The position numbers were made by a program, and so were the translations under genes. A stretch of DNA of 64,000 nt from Bugula neritina (lineage: Eukaryota; Bryozoa; Gymnolaemata; Cheilostomatida; Bugulidae): the NCBI GenBank assembly GCA_964035545.1, contig OZ037769.1, positions 1,162,501 to 1,226,500 of the forward strand. The letters are read 5' to 3'. This document shows, piece by piece, positions 47,201 through 60,400 of the stretch (its first letter is position 1; every line of letters starts with the position of its first letter). The notes under the pieces are model-generated. The model ran no database searches. It had not been told where the DNA came from and worked only from the letters and a program-made list of their open reading frames with translations.

Positions 47201-48408
47201 TAAAACCAGCTGAAACTCTGATTCATAATAAACAAATGTAGTTTTTTAAATAAAGCTGTAAATTTTTTCAAATAATTGACAGTAAATTTGAGTGCACAAC
47301 AATGTGGCTATAATCATTACTAAGCAAAAAGCTAGTTATAGTGGAACCGCAGAAGAAATATTAATCTCTGCATACATGTTTGTCAACTAGTAAAAGGTAA
47401 GCTTAGTGTGGGTATGTAGGTAATGTTATGTTATGCATTGGTAACCTGTGTAATGATAGTCCTGCAGAGTTTGGGTTAGTTGCTGTATTTCTTGTTGCAA
47501 ATGGGAGGCCAGTCTACACACTGGGTACATTGTAGCTGAGTCCTCTTTTAACATTTCTCTGCAGAAAGAGCAAATCTGATTGCAGCTCGTCAGTATGGTA
47601 TCTACAATATCATATTGAAATAATGTTAGCTGCTTAAAGAAAGTATTGAGGTGTGTGACTGTCTTAAAGAGTAAACGAAGTGAATAAAGAGTAGACAAAC
47701 TTGTGCTATGGACAAGAAATGAGCTTTAGTAAACAAGCATGCAGCTGTGGGGAATGCATGAGCTAGGTGACAGAAGAGTGGAGAGGGTGTAAAAGGGTGG
47801 AGAGTGGAAAAGAGTGGAAGGGTGGAAAAGGTAGAGAGAAGGTAAATAGAAGGTGAGAAGAGATTGCAGAAAAAATAGAAAAAGTAAAGAGGGTAGAGGG
47901 GTAGGAATGGCTGAGGATTAGAGTTACCTAAAGAATACACAAAGCCAAATCTTAACCATAAACCTTTAGCGAGGTTTATAATATCAATATAATCAGCTAA
48001 TAAGCAATAAATAACAGCAAATAATAAGCAAATAAGAAGCAGCCATAGTCTAGGGGTTACAGCCTTTGACTATAATATAGTAAGCACGAACTCATGGGTT
48101 CGAGCCTAGACCAAGGCCATTAGTGATGTTAGAAAAAGCATTCAGTCATAATTGCTCCTGTGCCTCATCTGAATATAATTCCTTAGCCCGATTTAACAAA
48201 AATCCTTTCTCACAGGGATAGCGACTATTAATTAAACAGTAAACAAGGAGTGCTAGTTCTCCTCACCCAAACATTCAAGGCACATCATGTGCTGACAAGG
48301 CAGCATATGCAGCTCCCGGTGATTTCTACAAATACCACATTCTAACGTCAGCTCTAAAGCGTCAGCTACCAGGCTACCAGCCGACTTCCCACCTCTGTAC
48401 GCTGCCAT
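41277..48408 (-). CDS. TRIM-type protein E: RING, B-box, coiled coil, beta-propeller
   Basis: Minus-strand exons: 48267-48408, 47446-47601, 46499-46583, 45388-45529, 44630-44828, 42922-43590, 41277-41419; 511 residues ending FDIVN. Exon 1 gives the first half of a C3HC4 RING (ECGIC, LPCQHMMCLEC) and exon 2 the last Cys pair (CSFC). Exons 3-4 form a cysteine-rich B-box (ESCTRPIDFYCSKC, then FRCSSCSTC). Exon 5 is a helical segment. Exons 6-7 form a repeated-strand region like an NHL/TRIM2-3-type beta-propeller (RWSVPDSSHITHLAVVNNKV). RING TRIM proteins are E3 ubiquitin ligases; the substrate is unknown. Exon phases match genes F and G throughout. The acceptor of the last exon lies inside a 21-bp repeat, so the N-terminal border of that exon is uncertain by multiples of seven residues. 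Confidence 0.82.
41420..42305 (-). repeat. 21-bp minisatellite carrying the 3' splice site of gene E's last exon
   Basis: About 42 units. On the minus strand the unit is GTAGAGTTGTATTGCTTGCAG, ending in a pyrimidine-rich acceptor. The accepted exon start (41419) follows the last unit, which reads TTGCTTGTAG|GTAAGCTC. From 41420 to about 41807 the units are in frame with the exon and stop-free, encoding RVVLLAG-type heptads. An eight-unit (168-bp) block is itself duplicated (compare CTTCACC at 41456 and 41624). Confidence 0.92.
45030..45315. repeat. GTGCGAGT / GTGCTGTGC microsatellite block in gene E
   Basis: Two adjoining short-period repeats, GTGCGAGT-rich then GCGTGCTGT-rich, lie in the intron between the exons at 44630-44828 and 45388-45529. 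The overlapping Cys/Val or His/Ser/Thr open frames are artefacts. Confidence 0.92.
48046..48235 (+). mobile_element. tRNA-derived SINE in intron 1 of gene E
   Basis: An A-box-like TAGTCTAGGGGTTA and a B-box-like GGTTCGAGCC lie about 40 bases apart, as in a tRNA-derived pol III promoter. They are followed by a non-tRNA body with AATTGCTCCTGTGCCTCATC. It is too diverged in the acceptor stem to be a tRNA gene. The end is approximate. Confidence 0.7.
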
Positions 48409-49424
48409 CCTTTAGCTGCAATAAACATGGATTTTTCATACTTTCACAGCTTATATAGAGTTACATCATGCATGCAAACAGCCAGGCTATGTGGCAGTTT
48501 TGAGTATTGTTGATCAACAGAAAGAGCCATGCTTTAATAAAATAAAGTTGGCAAAAATGTTGTTTCAAAATTTATTTTAACCAACTGTTTTGAAGGTCAC
48601 CAAGTTTTGATGGCTTTTGGTTGAGTTAATTAAAATAAAGATTGGCTATCATAAAACAAATGATTTATGTTCTACCATATATAATAATGCACCATGTTGT
48701 ATGTAAATGGTTTATTTCATGCCATACCTTCAATACGTTCTATTTGTTAGATGTACTGTATATATAGTCTGTATACTATATATACAAGGTTTATAAACAT
48801 GGCTATGAAAATTATGAATGGTAATACAATAATTTATATAGCCATTATTTTTAACTAACTTTTTACTAACTGAACTCACAGCTAATGGAAAATCCAAACA
48901 AGCAAATGGAAATTCAGCACTATTGTGCAACAAAGCTTTCGTGAATGTCATCTAATTGGCTAATATGGCAGCCATGTTTACTACTCATGGAAAACTATTG
49001 AACTGAAAAGAGTTAAGGCATCGAGTACTGTACCAGGACTTTATATGCAATAAATCCATACACTTACCTAGTAGAGAGTGTTGCTTTATTCAGATGTCCT
49101 GTTGCATGACAGTCTGCTACAACTCGCTATTAAATATACTGCAGGTTTACACAACTACTTATTCCTAGTATACAGTGAGAGGGTATTATGAAAACACAGC
49201 AATTGATATCCTAACACAGATTATACTATAACATTACATAGACGTATGCTCCTGTTAATATGTGACCTACTCACACTACTTCCTTCTAGAGTTTAGTCTA
49301 CAAGGAATTATGGGAACTCAATGTGACAATGCAGGCTGATGTTAGTGTGTAGCCTACATAATATATTCTAACTTTTCATTTCACAATGTAAAGTAGTAAC
49401 AAGCTAATAGCCAATGAGATTTTA

Positions 49425-49525
49425 TTGTACCTGCTTGTAGTTGTCATGCTTTTAGTGTATCTGCTTATAGTTGTCAAGCATTTAGTGTACCTGCTTGTAG
49501 TTGTCAAGCTTTTAGTGTACCTGGT
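49425..49525. repeat. 33-bp minisatellite, three copies
   Basis: Copies of GTACCTGCTTGTAGTTGTCA followed by AGCTTTTAGT. The overlapping Leu/Val open frame is a repeat translation. Confidence 0.85.
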
Positions 49526-50607
49526 TGCACTGAACATACTAAATCACACATACAGCTTTTGGGCAAAAGTGTGCGTAAACAAAATGCTGCAAAAAACAAA
49601 ATCCTTGCCAAGTAAAGGGAGTGAACACAAATAGACATTTTATCATTTGTTTTGAATAGAAAAGCAAATACATTTAATTATCATAAAACTGCATATGCAG
49701 CACAGCTATTGTCAGTATAATAAAAAGAAATTATGGTAATAAGAAATGCCAGTATGCTGTTATCATGTACTGAAAAACTTGCAAGATTATTTTCGTAATC
49801 AAAATGTCAAATCAAACTAAAGCCGCTATTGAAGTTATTCACAAGAAATTTATCAGGTATACATGTTATCTTGCCTTAACTGTTAGCTGTGTTCTAGGCA
49901 CATTTGAATTGTGAAATCTTATGAAATAAATACAATTTATGTTATTTCATCTCATGTGGGTGTTGCTTGGTCACGTGATCATGTGATTATGTGACTATCG
50001 GGTTGCTATTTGGCTTCACAACAAGGGCAGTTCTAACACAATAAGCATAGGCACCTGCATGTGTGGCATTAGACTTGGTGCTTTCTATAATGCAGTGTAG
50101 TCTATAGTGAAACTGCAATACAAGTGTGTTAGTAGCAGTTAGCTAGATAAAACTGCAGTCCACTTTCAATATACTAACACTACTAGAATCTAGCTCAGGC
50201 AAAGAGGAAGTTGATTTAGTCAAGTACTGGAGTTACAGCATTGTAATTGAATAAACAATTACAATGGTTTGCATTTTATTGCTAGATATTAGGCTATTGA
50301 CTGTAAATAAATAGGAATTCAGATTTCTATTCAAAGGGCGGTTAGCATACTACCCTAAAAAGTGGCTTTGTGCTTTGTTACTGCTTAGTCTCAAGTTTTA
50401 CTTTAACCTGCCACATTCTGCTAAACCAATTGAGTTTGTAAGAAGCTACTAGGAGATGGCTAAACCTTTGTAGTGGAACCTTCTATATACACAGGTTAAT
50501 ATCTTTCTAATATTTATTGTAAAATAGTAAAAGCTTAATATTGTTGTATTGTAAGCAAACTGAAATATTAGTTGAGATAATATTGAGTTCAATGTTTGGA
50601 GAGAAAA

Positions 50608-50925
50608 ATGTGTGTGCTGTGTGCTGTGTGCTGTGTGCTGTGTGCTGTGTGCTGTGTGCTGTGTGCTGTGTGCTGTGTGCTGTGTGCTGTGTGCTGTGTG
50701 CTGTGTGCTGTGTGCTGTGTGCTGTGTGCTGTGTGCTGTGTGCTGTGTGCTGTGTGCTGTGTGCTGTGTGCTGTGTGCTGTGTGCTGTGTGCTGTGTGCT
50801 GTGTGCTGTGTGCTGTGTGCTGTGTGCTGTGTGCTGTGTGCTGTGTGCTGTGTGCTGTGTGCTGTGTGCTGTGTGCTGTGTGCTGTGTGCTGTGTGCTGT
50901 GTGTGTGCTGTGTGTGTGCTGTGTG
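50608..50925. repeat. Heptamer array (TGTGCTG)n, about 42 copies
   Basis: Near-perfect 7-bp tandem repeat. Since 7 is not a multiple of three, all frames are open for over 100 codons on both strands, giving false Cys/Val/Leu or His/Ser/Thr proteins. Confidence 0.97.
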
Positions 50926-51146
50926 TGCGCTTGAGCATGCTAGTTATATTAGAAGAGGATTTTAGCTCAGCTAAAGTTTACATTTCAGCATAATGCAATT
51001 GTTGAGGTTGCATGGTTTTCTTATGCTGCAGTAAAACTATCATAGTCCTACTTAATGCTTTGCATCTGTTTGTATAATTTTATGTTGAAAGTAATTTGAG
51101 TTAATATAGCTTTGCTTTATAATAATGCTTCATAGCTATAAACTGG

Positions 51147-51228
51147 GAATAAACTGAGAATAAACTGAGAATAAACTGAGAATAAACTGAGAATAAACTG
51201 AGAATAAACTAAGAATAAACTGAGAATA
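51147..51228. repeat. 12-bp repeat (GAGAATAAACTG)
   Basis: About seven copies, roughly 500 bases upstream of the start codon of gene F. Confidence 0.9.
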
Positions 51229-51713
51229 GGAGTGATTGTTGCTGTATCACATAGACATAGTATTAGGTTACCATACGTTACATTTGTCAATTGAATCTAG
51301 ATGTGACAAATGCCATGCAACTTTTGTAAAATAGCAGAACTAGCTTGCAGTACTATCCAATATGTTTACTAAACATAGATTTTGGCTTTTGTAAAAAAAG
51401 AACTGGAAGCTTTATTTAGTATACTAGGTTTGCGTATGATGCTGTAGTGGTTACAACACAACTGCATATCTACCTGGGACTGTGATTGCCTAAACTATCT
51501 GACATATAGCAAGTTACATATTTACTAATAAACTTTAATCAGAGAGTATATAGTTCTTTGAAACTCGCTTAATGAGTGTTTTAAGTTGCTGTAGCACCTT
51601 CATCTTTGACTAATGTGGAGCTTATGTTGTAAATGAATTTTTTTTTTATTTTTAGTGCTGAGGTTGTACTTTAAGCTGTGAGTGGAGTCATTCCACTGTC
51701 TTCCGCAGATAAA

Positions 51714-54700
51714 ATGGCGGCTTTCTCTCGCAAGAGAACAATCAAAAGTTTGATAGTTGACGCCTTTGAGTTGACATTAGAATGTGGCATATGCACCAAT
51801 CAGAGAGAGCTGCGAATGCTGCCTTGTCAGCATATGATGTGCGCCGAGTGTTTAGGTGAAATTTTGCAGACGCTAATATCTAAACTTGAATAAATAAATA
51901 TTAAATATACATTTCAAAGTTTATGAAATGCAGTAAATATTACTTTTAAGCGTAGGAAATATAAATTTCTTGCATTTCGCAAGAACTTGGTCAATTATGG
52001 ATATAAACTACTTTTTAAATTGTCAGACTATATAGTGCTTTAAAGCATGATATTATAAACTGTAACTCATACAAAAATATTTTAAAGGCCTGACCACACC
52101 CTCATGAAAATCACACGAAATCATCAATAATTTTACACGAAAACACAAACGTACGATTAAATTTGAGAGAATTTATACAAAATCGTGTTTGCTGGGTGCA
52201 CCCAATGAAAACAATGGATGAAAGAGCGTAATTGACGATAAGCACCACTTGATTGGTCAATAGAATTTTAACAACAGCGATTATTTCATTTCTACCTGTT
52301 TCTGTGTCTGGAAATCTTCCGCTGTTTGTATCTTGTGCAAGACCCATTCACAGCTTTGACGAGCGTGTGGCTAGTTATAAGGAGAGAATAACTAACCAAA
52401 ATATTCACACAAATTTTGTGTGATTCTTCAAGAGTGTGTGAGCAGGCCTTAATTCTCCTTAAGAACTCTTTTAATAATGGAAAAGGACTTGTTTTATATT
52501 GTGGCAATTAATTATAACTGAATACCTTTCCTCGCATCAGTATTGCTTCTGACTCAAACTCAAACTAATGGTATTGTGTTTGCTAGGCTAAAGTGCTTTA
52601 ACCATTTGACAACATCTGCTCCTTTTTTTTAGGAAAAATACTTTTGGCGAAAAATAAGTGTTGCTCGTTTTGTAAAGAAGCTCTGGAAAAGGACTCTGCG
52701 ATGTCATATCCTGTATGCAGGCTGGCCTCTAATCTGCAGGAGGAAATAAAAACATTGACTGATGCAATGCAGAATTACCACTTAGCAGGTGACCCTGATT
52801 TAAATTTAGTTGAAAATAAGTCATTTAAAAAAAAAAATTTATAGTTGATGATCTGTACTAAACTGTGCTAATTTGATATTTTATTCTTCCTTTAGAATTA
52901 TTTCAAAAACAGCCAATATGAGTTTCTAAACTCGTTATTGGTTGAGAAAGCATAGTAGCAATTTGACTAGCAAACCTGAAATGTGCTGCAAGTTCAAATG
53001 AGGCACTGCAGAAATTCATCACATGATTATTTTTGCAGATCAACAGGAAGTGTGTGAAACAGAGGGATGTTCGAGACCCTTTGACTTCTACTGTTCCCAA
53101 TGCTTAACCTTTTACTGCTTCAGGTATGCTGGATTAAAGAGCTCATTGCCTGACTCATCAGCGCATGAGTCATCAAGATGCATTTGTTGTTGTGTTGTGT
53201 CTGTACATGATTTTAGCATAAGTAAAATGCACAGGTAAAAATGGTACAGGTAAAAATGGCACAAATGGCAAAGTAGGTAAAAAATAACACAAATTAAATT
53301 TTTTAAGCTCCAAATCCCAAACCCAAACTTCCAACTCGTAAAACCAAACCCCGAACTCAAATCCCCTTTCCAAACCGCCAACCCCCACCCTAAAAACCCT
53401 AATATTTAAAATGTGCCATTTTCCTACTTTGCTGTTTGTGGCATTGTTACCTGTGCCATTATTACCAGACACCCTTTAGCTTTTCTCTTACACAACATGA
53501 ACCTTAAGCTAAAAATATTTATATTGTCTCGAAACGTTTTAGCTTATTTACTTTGTTACAGTATAATTTTGCACATGATATTTGAAAGAAACATTTATTT
53601 AAGCTGTCTTCTCTTGCTGTATGTATTATCTAAGGCCCAGTAGCTTAATAAGATTGAAATTTTCCTAACAGTTCAGCTGCTGGCTAAAATCACAATTAGA
53701 CTGAAGGGTTTAAGTTGTATTCCAGTATGTATACTACTATAACAGTTGTCTCAATCTGCACTGTATATTATTGTTAAAAAACTTCTCAAACAAATATAAA
53801 ACATGACTACTTCAGGTGCTCAAAGCAAAACTGCAAATGCTTAGAAGGCAGAGACCATAAAAGTCAGACGTTTGACGAGCAACTGAAAGATCTGCATAAA
53901 AACAAATATTTGAAATGGAAGGAAACGAAAGAATCAGGAATAAATAAAATCACTTTAAAGGTAAATAATTCAATATAACTTGTAATTTAGAGAAGTTGCT
54001 AAGCAATTGATTTTACGAAATAATGCCTGGTTTTACTTCTGACAGCATATACAGCTAAATTTTAACAGCAGTCGCTGTGCTAATCAATACCGGACTTACT
54101 AAATTTTAGCAGTAAGCCATCCAATTGGAATTAGGACTTATTGCATCTATATCTGTCCATCTATATCGTATATTATAAAATTGTTATCAACCATTTTCTG
54201 TAATCTATAACCTATAACCTATGACCTATGACCTATGACCTATGACTTGAGATTTATATAGCTTGTATAACACATGACCTAGAACTCATAATCTCTAAAT
54301 CATCGGCTTTCCATGGACCGATCTCAGATCGATCTCAGCGAGATCTATCCATGGAAAGACGCCAAAAATCGATCTCCATCGATCTGAGCTGGTCGGTCTG
54401 TGGAGCTCGAACTCAGATCGATCTCATGTCAATAAGACCATGGAAAGACGCCAGATCGATCTGAGAAGTAAAAAAAGACTGCCTGCTACAATGCTGTCTG
54501 CTAATAAAAATGATAACTTATTGATAATTGCTAAGCAAAGTATTAAATAATTATGATAGCCACCTTTTTAGATGCCAAAACTTTGACTTTCAGTACAATA
54601 ATTAAGAAAACTCAATTATATGCAGTAGAAGGTTGAAAAAAATGGGAGAATTTAAATTGAATTTAAATGACTATTAAAACTTAGTTTCATTAGCTATTTT

Positions 54701-57449
54701 CTTTGTAATTTTAAGCCTAACAGTCCTGTAAGTTTATTAATAATCTGCAAGACAGCCATTAATTTTATATAAGCTGACAAGCTAAAAAATTAAAATTAAT
54801 TATTTTAAATTGGCCAAATTATCCTACACTGAAAGCTTTGCTGCGTATAGTTTATAGCTGGGATTAAATTTCAGACTACGACCATCTTGTTTTTAACAGT
54901 AGTAACTTTAATCACCCAAATAGGTGAAAAAATTATACTTTTAAAGTATCCTTCACTTAAGAGGAGGCAACTTCGCGAGATCGATCTGACACTCTCATGG
55001 AAAAACGATCGATCTGAGCACATTTCTGAGATCGATCTGAGATCGGTACATAGAAAGCCCGTGAATCTCTAATGTGACTTAAAACCAATTACTTTAACCC
55101 GTGACCTTGAATTTAACCTCAGACCTAATTTGAAACCTTTAATGTATAATTACGATTTAATTATTACCCTAAAACCTGTAACCTCAAACTTCGAACCTAT
55201 AATCTCTGACTTGAAATGTGTGCTCTATAGCCTGTAATTTGTAGCCTGCAGTCTATAAGCTAAGCTATTCACGTGTAGCCTATTAAGTTAATATCATCAT
55301 AGAAACATAGAAAATAAGTCAACCAGTTTCCTATAACTTAACGCAATACTCTCTTCCAGCAATCAGAGTTGGTGTCAGAGATGAAAGATAAAGTTTCCAG
55401 TATACAGGGAGTAGAAAATATAGATGCAGTATTTGCTGAAGTCACTAAACTAAAGCTAGAGATACAAAGTTTGAACAAGCAGCTGGTCGAGCAGAAAGCT
55501 GTGACTTCAGAGTACGAAGCTAGTGTAGACCGTCTCTCTGATAAAGACTACATCAGAGTGATCGACCAGCTGACAAAAAGTAAGTTTTTTTTCAAATAGA
55601 ATGCAGATAAATTGTCAACTATTTCAATTACAATATATTGATTGCAGTTTAAAGTCTTAGGGCTAAACTTGTACAAACTGAAAGCAGTCATTTGATCTAT
55701 AAATACTTATGGTTTGGTTCACGTGTTCACAGCCAAAAAATCATGGTTAAGTTTTCACACTGTGAACAGTCAAATCCCGCTGCACAATTTTATCTTTTCA
55801 TACTAGTAAATAGGTAAAGCAGCAGAAGTAAGGTTAGTGATGTTGTTACTGCTTGACTCACAGACAGTTAATTGTAATATCTTGGTTTTAATATCAATCG
55901 GCAAAAAATCTAACTGCATCAAAGTAAAAACATCCCATCTCAATATGGTAGCAGCTAGTACACTGTAACATATATTATGCTATATATGTTGTGCACAAGC
56001 CAAAGGAGGTACAACTCTTGCTAAAATTATTTCTTTATACTTACTATATAGAACATAACTTATTAAGACAAAGCATTTGGCAATTTTGAAATTTACTTTG
56101 AAGGCTAAAAATAAACCGAAAACTAATAATCATTAAATCAGCAAATGCTAAAATTATAAAATTCTTTGCAGACAACTGTAGCACAGATATTCAACTGGGA
56201 GAAAAGGTAGAAGGAGTTCTGGTCAGATGTTATTACGACATTTCTCTAAGTGGAGATAAATTGCTCGCCGCTACACACAGTGGCTTTGATGTCATTAAGT
56301 TTGCGACAAGCAAGATCCTGCCAAGTAATGAGAAAGGTGCCTCTCTAAATGCGATGGTAAGAAAAATCAGCACTGAAGACATTGGCAACGTGATTTCCTT
56401 ACAGTTCTACAACAAACTTATTTATGTGCTATGCAAGGAAGCTTCTCCTTCAAAGACAAGAAATGTCGTCCTGTTTGACACGTCATACAAGGAAGTGAAT
56501 CGCTGGCCCGTGCCTGACTCCGCCCACATCAGCCATCTTGCAGTAGCAAATGATAAAGTGTACGTTCCTTTTCCCGCCGAGAGCAAGTTATGTGTCTATG
56601 CCACCTCCACTGGCTCTGTGCTTACCAGTGTTCAGCATGCTGCTTTCAAGAAACCAACCTATCTTTGTGCCGGTCCCCAAAACAGTCTACTGATATCTGA
56701 TCACTTGGCAAACAAAGTCCACAAGCTAGATTGCAATGATGACTCACTGACTTGGACCTCAGACATCATTGAGAATCCTGTGGGCATTTGCTATTCGGTT
56801 GCCAGTGGAGAAGTGTGGGTGTGGTCTCACATGACTCATTCTATCAAAGCTCTCTGCCATAAATCAGGTAAATAGCCAAGATATATAATAAAGTCTTAGT
56901 ACTTGATATATAATATGAGATGGAGTATAGCTGGTTAGACCTCCTTTTCAAGGTTCTAAATCAAAGCTGATACTACAAAACATTGAATAATAAAAAAAAA
57001 CCAAACCACAACCACTTTGCTTCCCTAAAAGAAATAAATACTGCAATAGCAACCTTTAAATTGACTACTATAATAATAGATAGTATTATAATCAAATGAA
57101 GTTTTAAATTTTTGAAGCACTTTTTGAATTAGTTTTATTTTTTACTAATTGATTGATCCTATAGCCTTAAGGATCACAGTTGCATAAGAAAATTTGAACT
57201 TTTTTTAAATATGTATTGATTTTTACTGCATTGTGTTAGTTTTGATTTCAACAATATGTTAAGCTCTTAATTGTATGTAAAATAATGCTGATTCATTGTG
57301 TGTTGCAAGGTGAATACATCCGAGAGCTACTGCACCCAAAGTTCAAGGACATGCACAGTCATGGAGTCCTAGCTATGCGTGTTGTAGAAAATAAGCTATG
57401 GGTAGTTACCAAAGGAGATGGACTTTTAAAGTTTGATGTTGAATTTTAA
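51714..57449 (+). CDS. TRIM-type protein F: RING, B-box, coiled coil, beta-propeller
   Basis: Exons: 51714-51855, 52633-52788, 53039-53123, 53816-53960, 55360-55579, 56172-56867, 57310-57449; 527 residues, phases 1,1,2,0,1,1. The start is the MAAFSRKR methionine, matching MAAYRGG in E and MAAGGGH in G. RING: ECGIC, LPCQHMMCAEC, then CCSFC. B-box: VCETEGCSRPFDFYCSQC and CFRCSKQNCKCLEGRDH; the first pair is C-x4-C rather than the usual C-x2-H. Exon 5 is a coiled coil (SELVSEMKDKVSSIQ, VTKLKLEIQSLNKQLVEQK). Exons 6-7 are beta-propeller-like, ending LWVVTKGDGLLKFDVEF. An E3 ubiquitin ligase role is inferred from the RING. AATAAA at 58190-58195 may end the transcript. Introns 1, 3 and 4 each host a MITE. 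Confidence 0.86.
52086..52449. mobile_element. PIF/Harbinger-type MITE, TAA target duplication
   Basis: Starts AGGCCTG and ends CAGGCCT, with longer imperfect terminal repeats (CACACCCTCATGAAAATCAC on the left, CACACACTCTTGAAGAATCA as the complement of the right). It is flanked by TAA on both sides (52083-52085 and 52450-52452), the 3-bp duplication type of PIF/Harbinger. No transposase. It lies in intron 1 of gene F. Confidence 0.82.
53234..53466. mobile_element. Foldback MITE with ~60-bp inverted ends
   Basis: The left arm GGTAAAAATGGTACAGGTAA and the complement of the right arm, GGTAATAATGGCACAGGTAA, continue to match over about 60 bases (CAAAGTAGG in both). The loop is C/A-rich with AAACCC-like runs. 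It lies in intron 3 of gene F. The target duplication is unclear. Confidence 0.75.
54299..55063. mobile_element. MITE with 9-bp target duplication and GATCGATCTCA subrepeats
   Basis: Perfect 9-bp direct repeats AATCTCTAA flank it (54290-54298 and 55064-55072). Terminal inverted repeats include GGCTTTCCATGGACCGATCT on the left and GGGCTTTCTATGTACCGATC as the complement of the right. Many GATCGATCTGA/GATCGATCTCA subrepeats lie near both ends. A 9-bp duplication suggests a Mutator-like family; this is inference. It lies in intron 4 of gene F and holds no transposase. Confidence 0.85.
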
Positions 57450-60400
57450 AAGCAATGTGACTGTAGTAGTCGATAAACATATCGCACACTCTATATTATT
57501 GACATTTTACTGCCTTCCTTGCCGGTCAAATTTGTCATTTATTACCAACTTTTTAATTTACATTTAATTTAATTACACTGCATGATCAACCAAATTTTTT
57601 TAGAAACCCACCTCACTTTTCTCCCACCTGTCAGGCTTATAATGAGGGAATATATTAGCTATCCCACATCTAACTGTGACCTAGCTGTAAACTACACTCA
57701 ACGTAATTTTGTTTAATATAGAATGACATCTTAATGTTTTTTTAATTAGCAAAGTTAAATTTTTACTTTTTGACTTGGCTTAAAAAGAGTTTGCAGCTTT
57801 GTATTTTATTACAACTCATCAAATAATTGCTTTAAAAAAGTTATAATATCTATCTGTATAAATTCTTTCATTTTCATTTTAATATTTTCTTGAAATCTAC
57901 CTAAAGGTGATTTTTTATTGAACAAACTGACTCATTTTATTACCACGTATACGCATTTGTTACCATTTATATTTCATAACATAAACATATATTATCTTAA
58001 TTTTGATACTCATTTTTTTAACAAGATGTTTCTACTTTTGTAAGATAATTTTTATAAATTCACATATAGCACTAATTATTATATGGCATTAACTTTGATA
58101 ACCAATCAAGAATTAATTAGTTGATTGTGTACTTAAGGGTAAACACAATAATTTTAACAAGATTAATGCTGCATATTTCTGTAATTTCCAATAAAGACTA
58201 ACAAATTTATGTACACGTTTGTATTTTATCCTCTGAATAAAATTGTCTCATAAAATTTGTAAGAGTACATTTCTTATTTAACCTAGATATTTCCCATTAT
58301 AAACAAGTTTCAACATATTAGATTTCTTACAAAGCAAAAATTTCCTTTCTAATCATATATTTGAAATACAGCTATATTAGCTTACTAAAACGAAAAACAG
58401 TAAGGAGGGATCTTGAAGAAAAAGCTTTTTCTCTGAAGCCCAATAGATTTTACAAATACACTTCCATTGTGACAAGTAAATGCAGGTGAGTTATCAGACT
58501 AATAACTAATGGCCAACAATTATGTCAGTGGGATATAAACTAGGAGTTATCTTCTCTTAAAAAAATATTCCCCTCACTAAGACATGTAAAATCTATACTA
58601 TGATGCAATATATTTTGAATGTTTTCTGAGTATTAGTATAATTGCTATAAAATAGCAAAAAGCTAACCAAGCGGGTTGAGCTTGCTCTATTGCAATAGAA
58701 AACAGCTGATATGGCATTGAACTACCTACCTAATAGTCACAACTCTGCCTACACTTATACACGAAAACAAACATTTAAAATAAAATAATATGAAAAGTCA
58801 AAAATATTATAAATACCAGTGAAAATTTAAAAATTTATTCTGATGACAAAACAGAAGCTTAAAACTACGCTAGCTTGCAGCATGGAGGTTAAAGGTAACT
58901 TTACAATCTACTGAGATATTACTTGGGACTGATAAGAACCAGATTTGATAACTTTAGCAACACATAATAAATTCTTTTGAGATATATTTCACTATACTGT
59001 CCTAACTGTATGCTATTGGATGGCTCTATAAGGTAAACATTGAATGCAAACAGCACTGCTATAGGGGGCCTAAATTACGTTACGTCTCTTTTTGCTATAA
59101 CGTACTTGATGAAACAAAGTTATTGAGTACTTCAAAAGCATGTAAGGCTATAAAAAGTTTTTTCATCGACTTGAAGGCATTCTTAGTGATTGGAAGTCTC
59201 TCTTCCCGATAACCAACTTGAGGTAAAAGCATCTGCTGCAATTTGTTTACAATTTTACCTTGTTGTCAAATAGTTACCTTAAGCTTCACAAAACTATTTT
59301 GAATATAAATTTTTGCTCTAATTTAACTTGCTTGTTTACAATAGTTTAACATGCAGGTAACATACGGTTTTTTTGAGCTTACATTTAAAAAGTCTTATAT
59401 AGCATCAACTTTCCGTTACTAAATGGTTCTATAATAAATCAATCGATGATATTTTATTTTCAAGGCTATATAAACTTCTTAGGTCATAGCTTCATTCAAC
59501 TTCCAAGTTAATAAAACTTGCAAATATAATTTATTATAGCACTAAGCAATCTAAAAATTGACCTCAATATTCAGCTTATTTGCAAGGAGCTTTTTGTAAA
59601 ATTCAATCACCTTCTTTTTTATAAACTGCATTTCCTGTAAATTTCAAAATGGAAACACAGCGTACTATAGCAGTAATAATGAAGCTACTTTTAACTGTAA
59701 TTACTACTTAAGTTTTGATTTTGTGAATTTTTTTCTGAAGTAAAATTAATTAGAAACCTGTTGACTAAAAATAGAATAAAATAATCTGTTTAACTTTACT
59801 TTATTAAAAGAAGGTAAAGGTTTGTACCGTAAAATTTGTTTGCAATTTATCAACAACAACCAGTTAATACGTCAAAACTATTTTATAGCAAAAACTCTTT
59901 TGTGTTAAATTGCCTTTAGTTGATAATATAGATATTTGGGCACATTATATGACTCAATCAATAATTATACATAAAGGCTATAAGTTAGAAAAGAGAAGAT
60001 AACTTTAATGTTACCAGATAATAGCATTGCTTATGCTTTATATTTAAAATGTAGCATAAAAAAGAAATTTTTGATAATATACATTTTATAGAAAGACTTA
60101 TAAATGATTTGGTACATACAGGATATTACGTAGTAGTGTTCACTATATTATCAGTTTGTCTGATAAAGATGATCTGCAAACAAGAACCTGGATGTGACGG
60201 CACTCATTTTGATCTATAGTGTCTTATCTGGTACATTTATCAACATGAGTGTGTTGGTAGAAATGATTATGCTTGTATCAATATTATAAAGGGGGTGTTA
60301 CCTGAAAGTAAATATTCTTAAGATTTGTTGATATCGGTATTTAAAATAGTCGTATCAAATGAAAAACTGACCACAGGCAATATTCAAATGCATTTTAAAT

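Larger units (their letters stand above)
48409..51713. other. Head-to-head intergenic region of genes E and F
   Basis: This holds both 5' flanks. I see no coding exon. It contains a 33-bp repeat (49425-49525), a heptamer array (50608-50925), a 12-bp repeat (51147-51228) and a weak tRNA-like segment at about 51430-51500 (GCTGTAGTGGTTACAACAC). Confidence 0.6.

Noticed and set aside
48046-48125. Functional tRNA gene
   Set aside because: A and B boxes are present, but the acceptor stem does not pair convincingly and a SINE body follows.
50507-50993. Overlapping long open frames of Cys/Val/Leu or His/Ser/Thr on both strands
   Set aside because: They are translations of a 7-bp tandem repeat, open in all frames because it has no stop; no flanking coding signal.
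51678-51713. Upstream in-frame extension of gene F starting at GTG
   Set aside because: A GTG start is not expected in an animal gene, and the MAA start at 51714 matches paralogues E and G.
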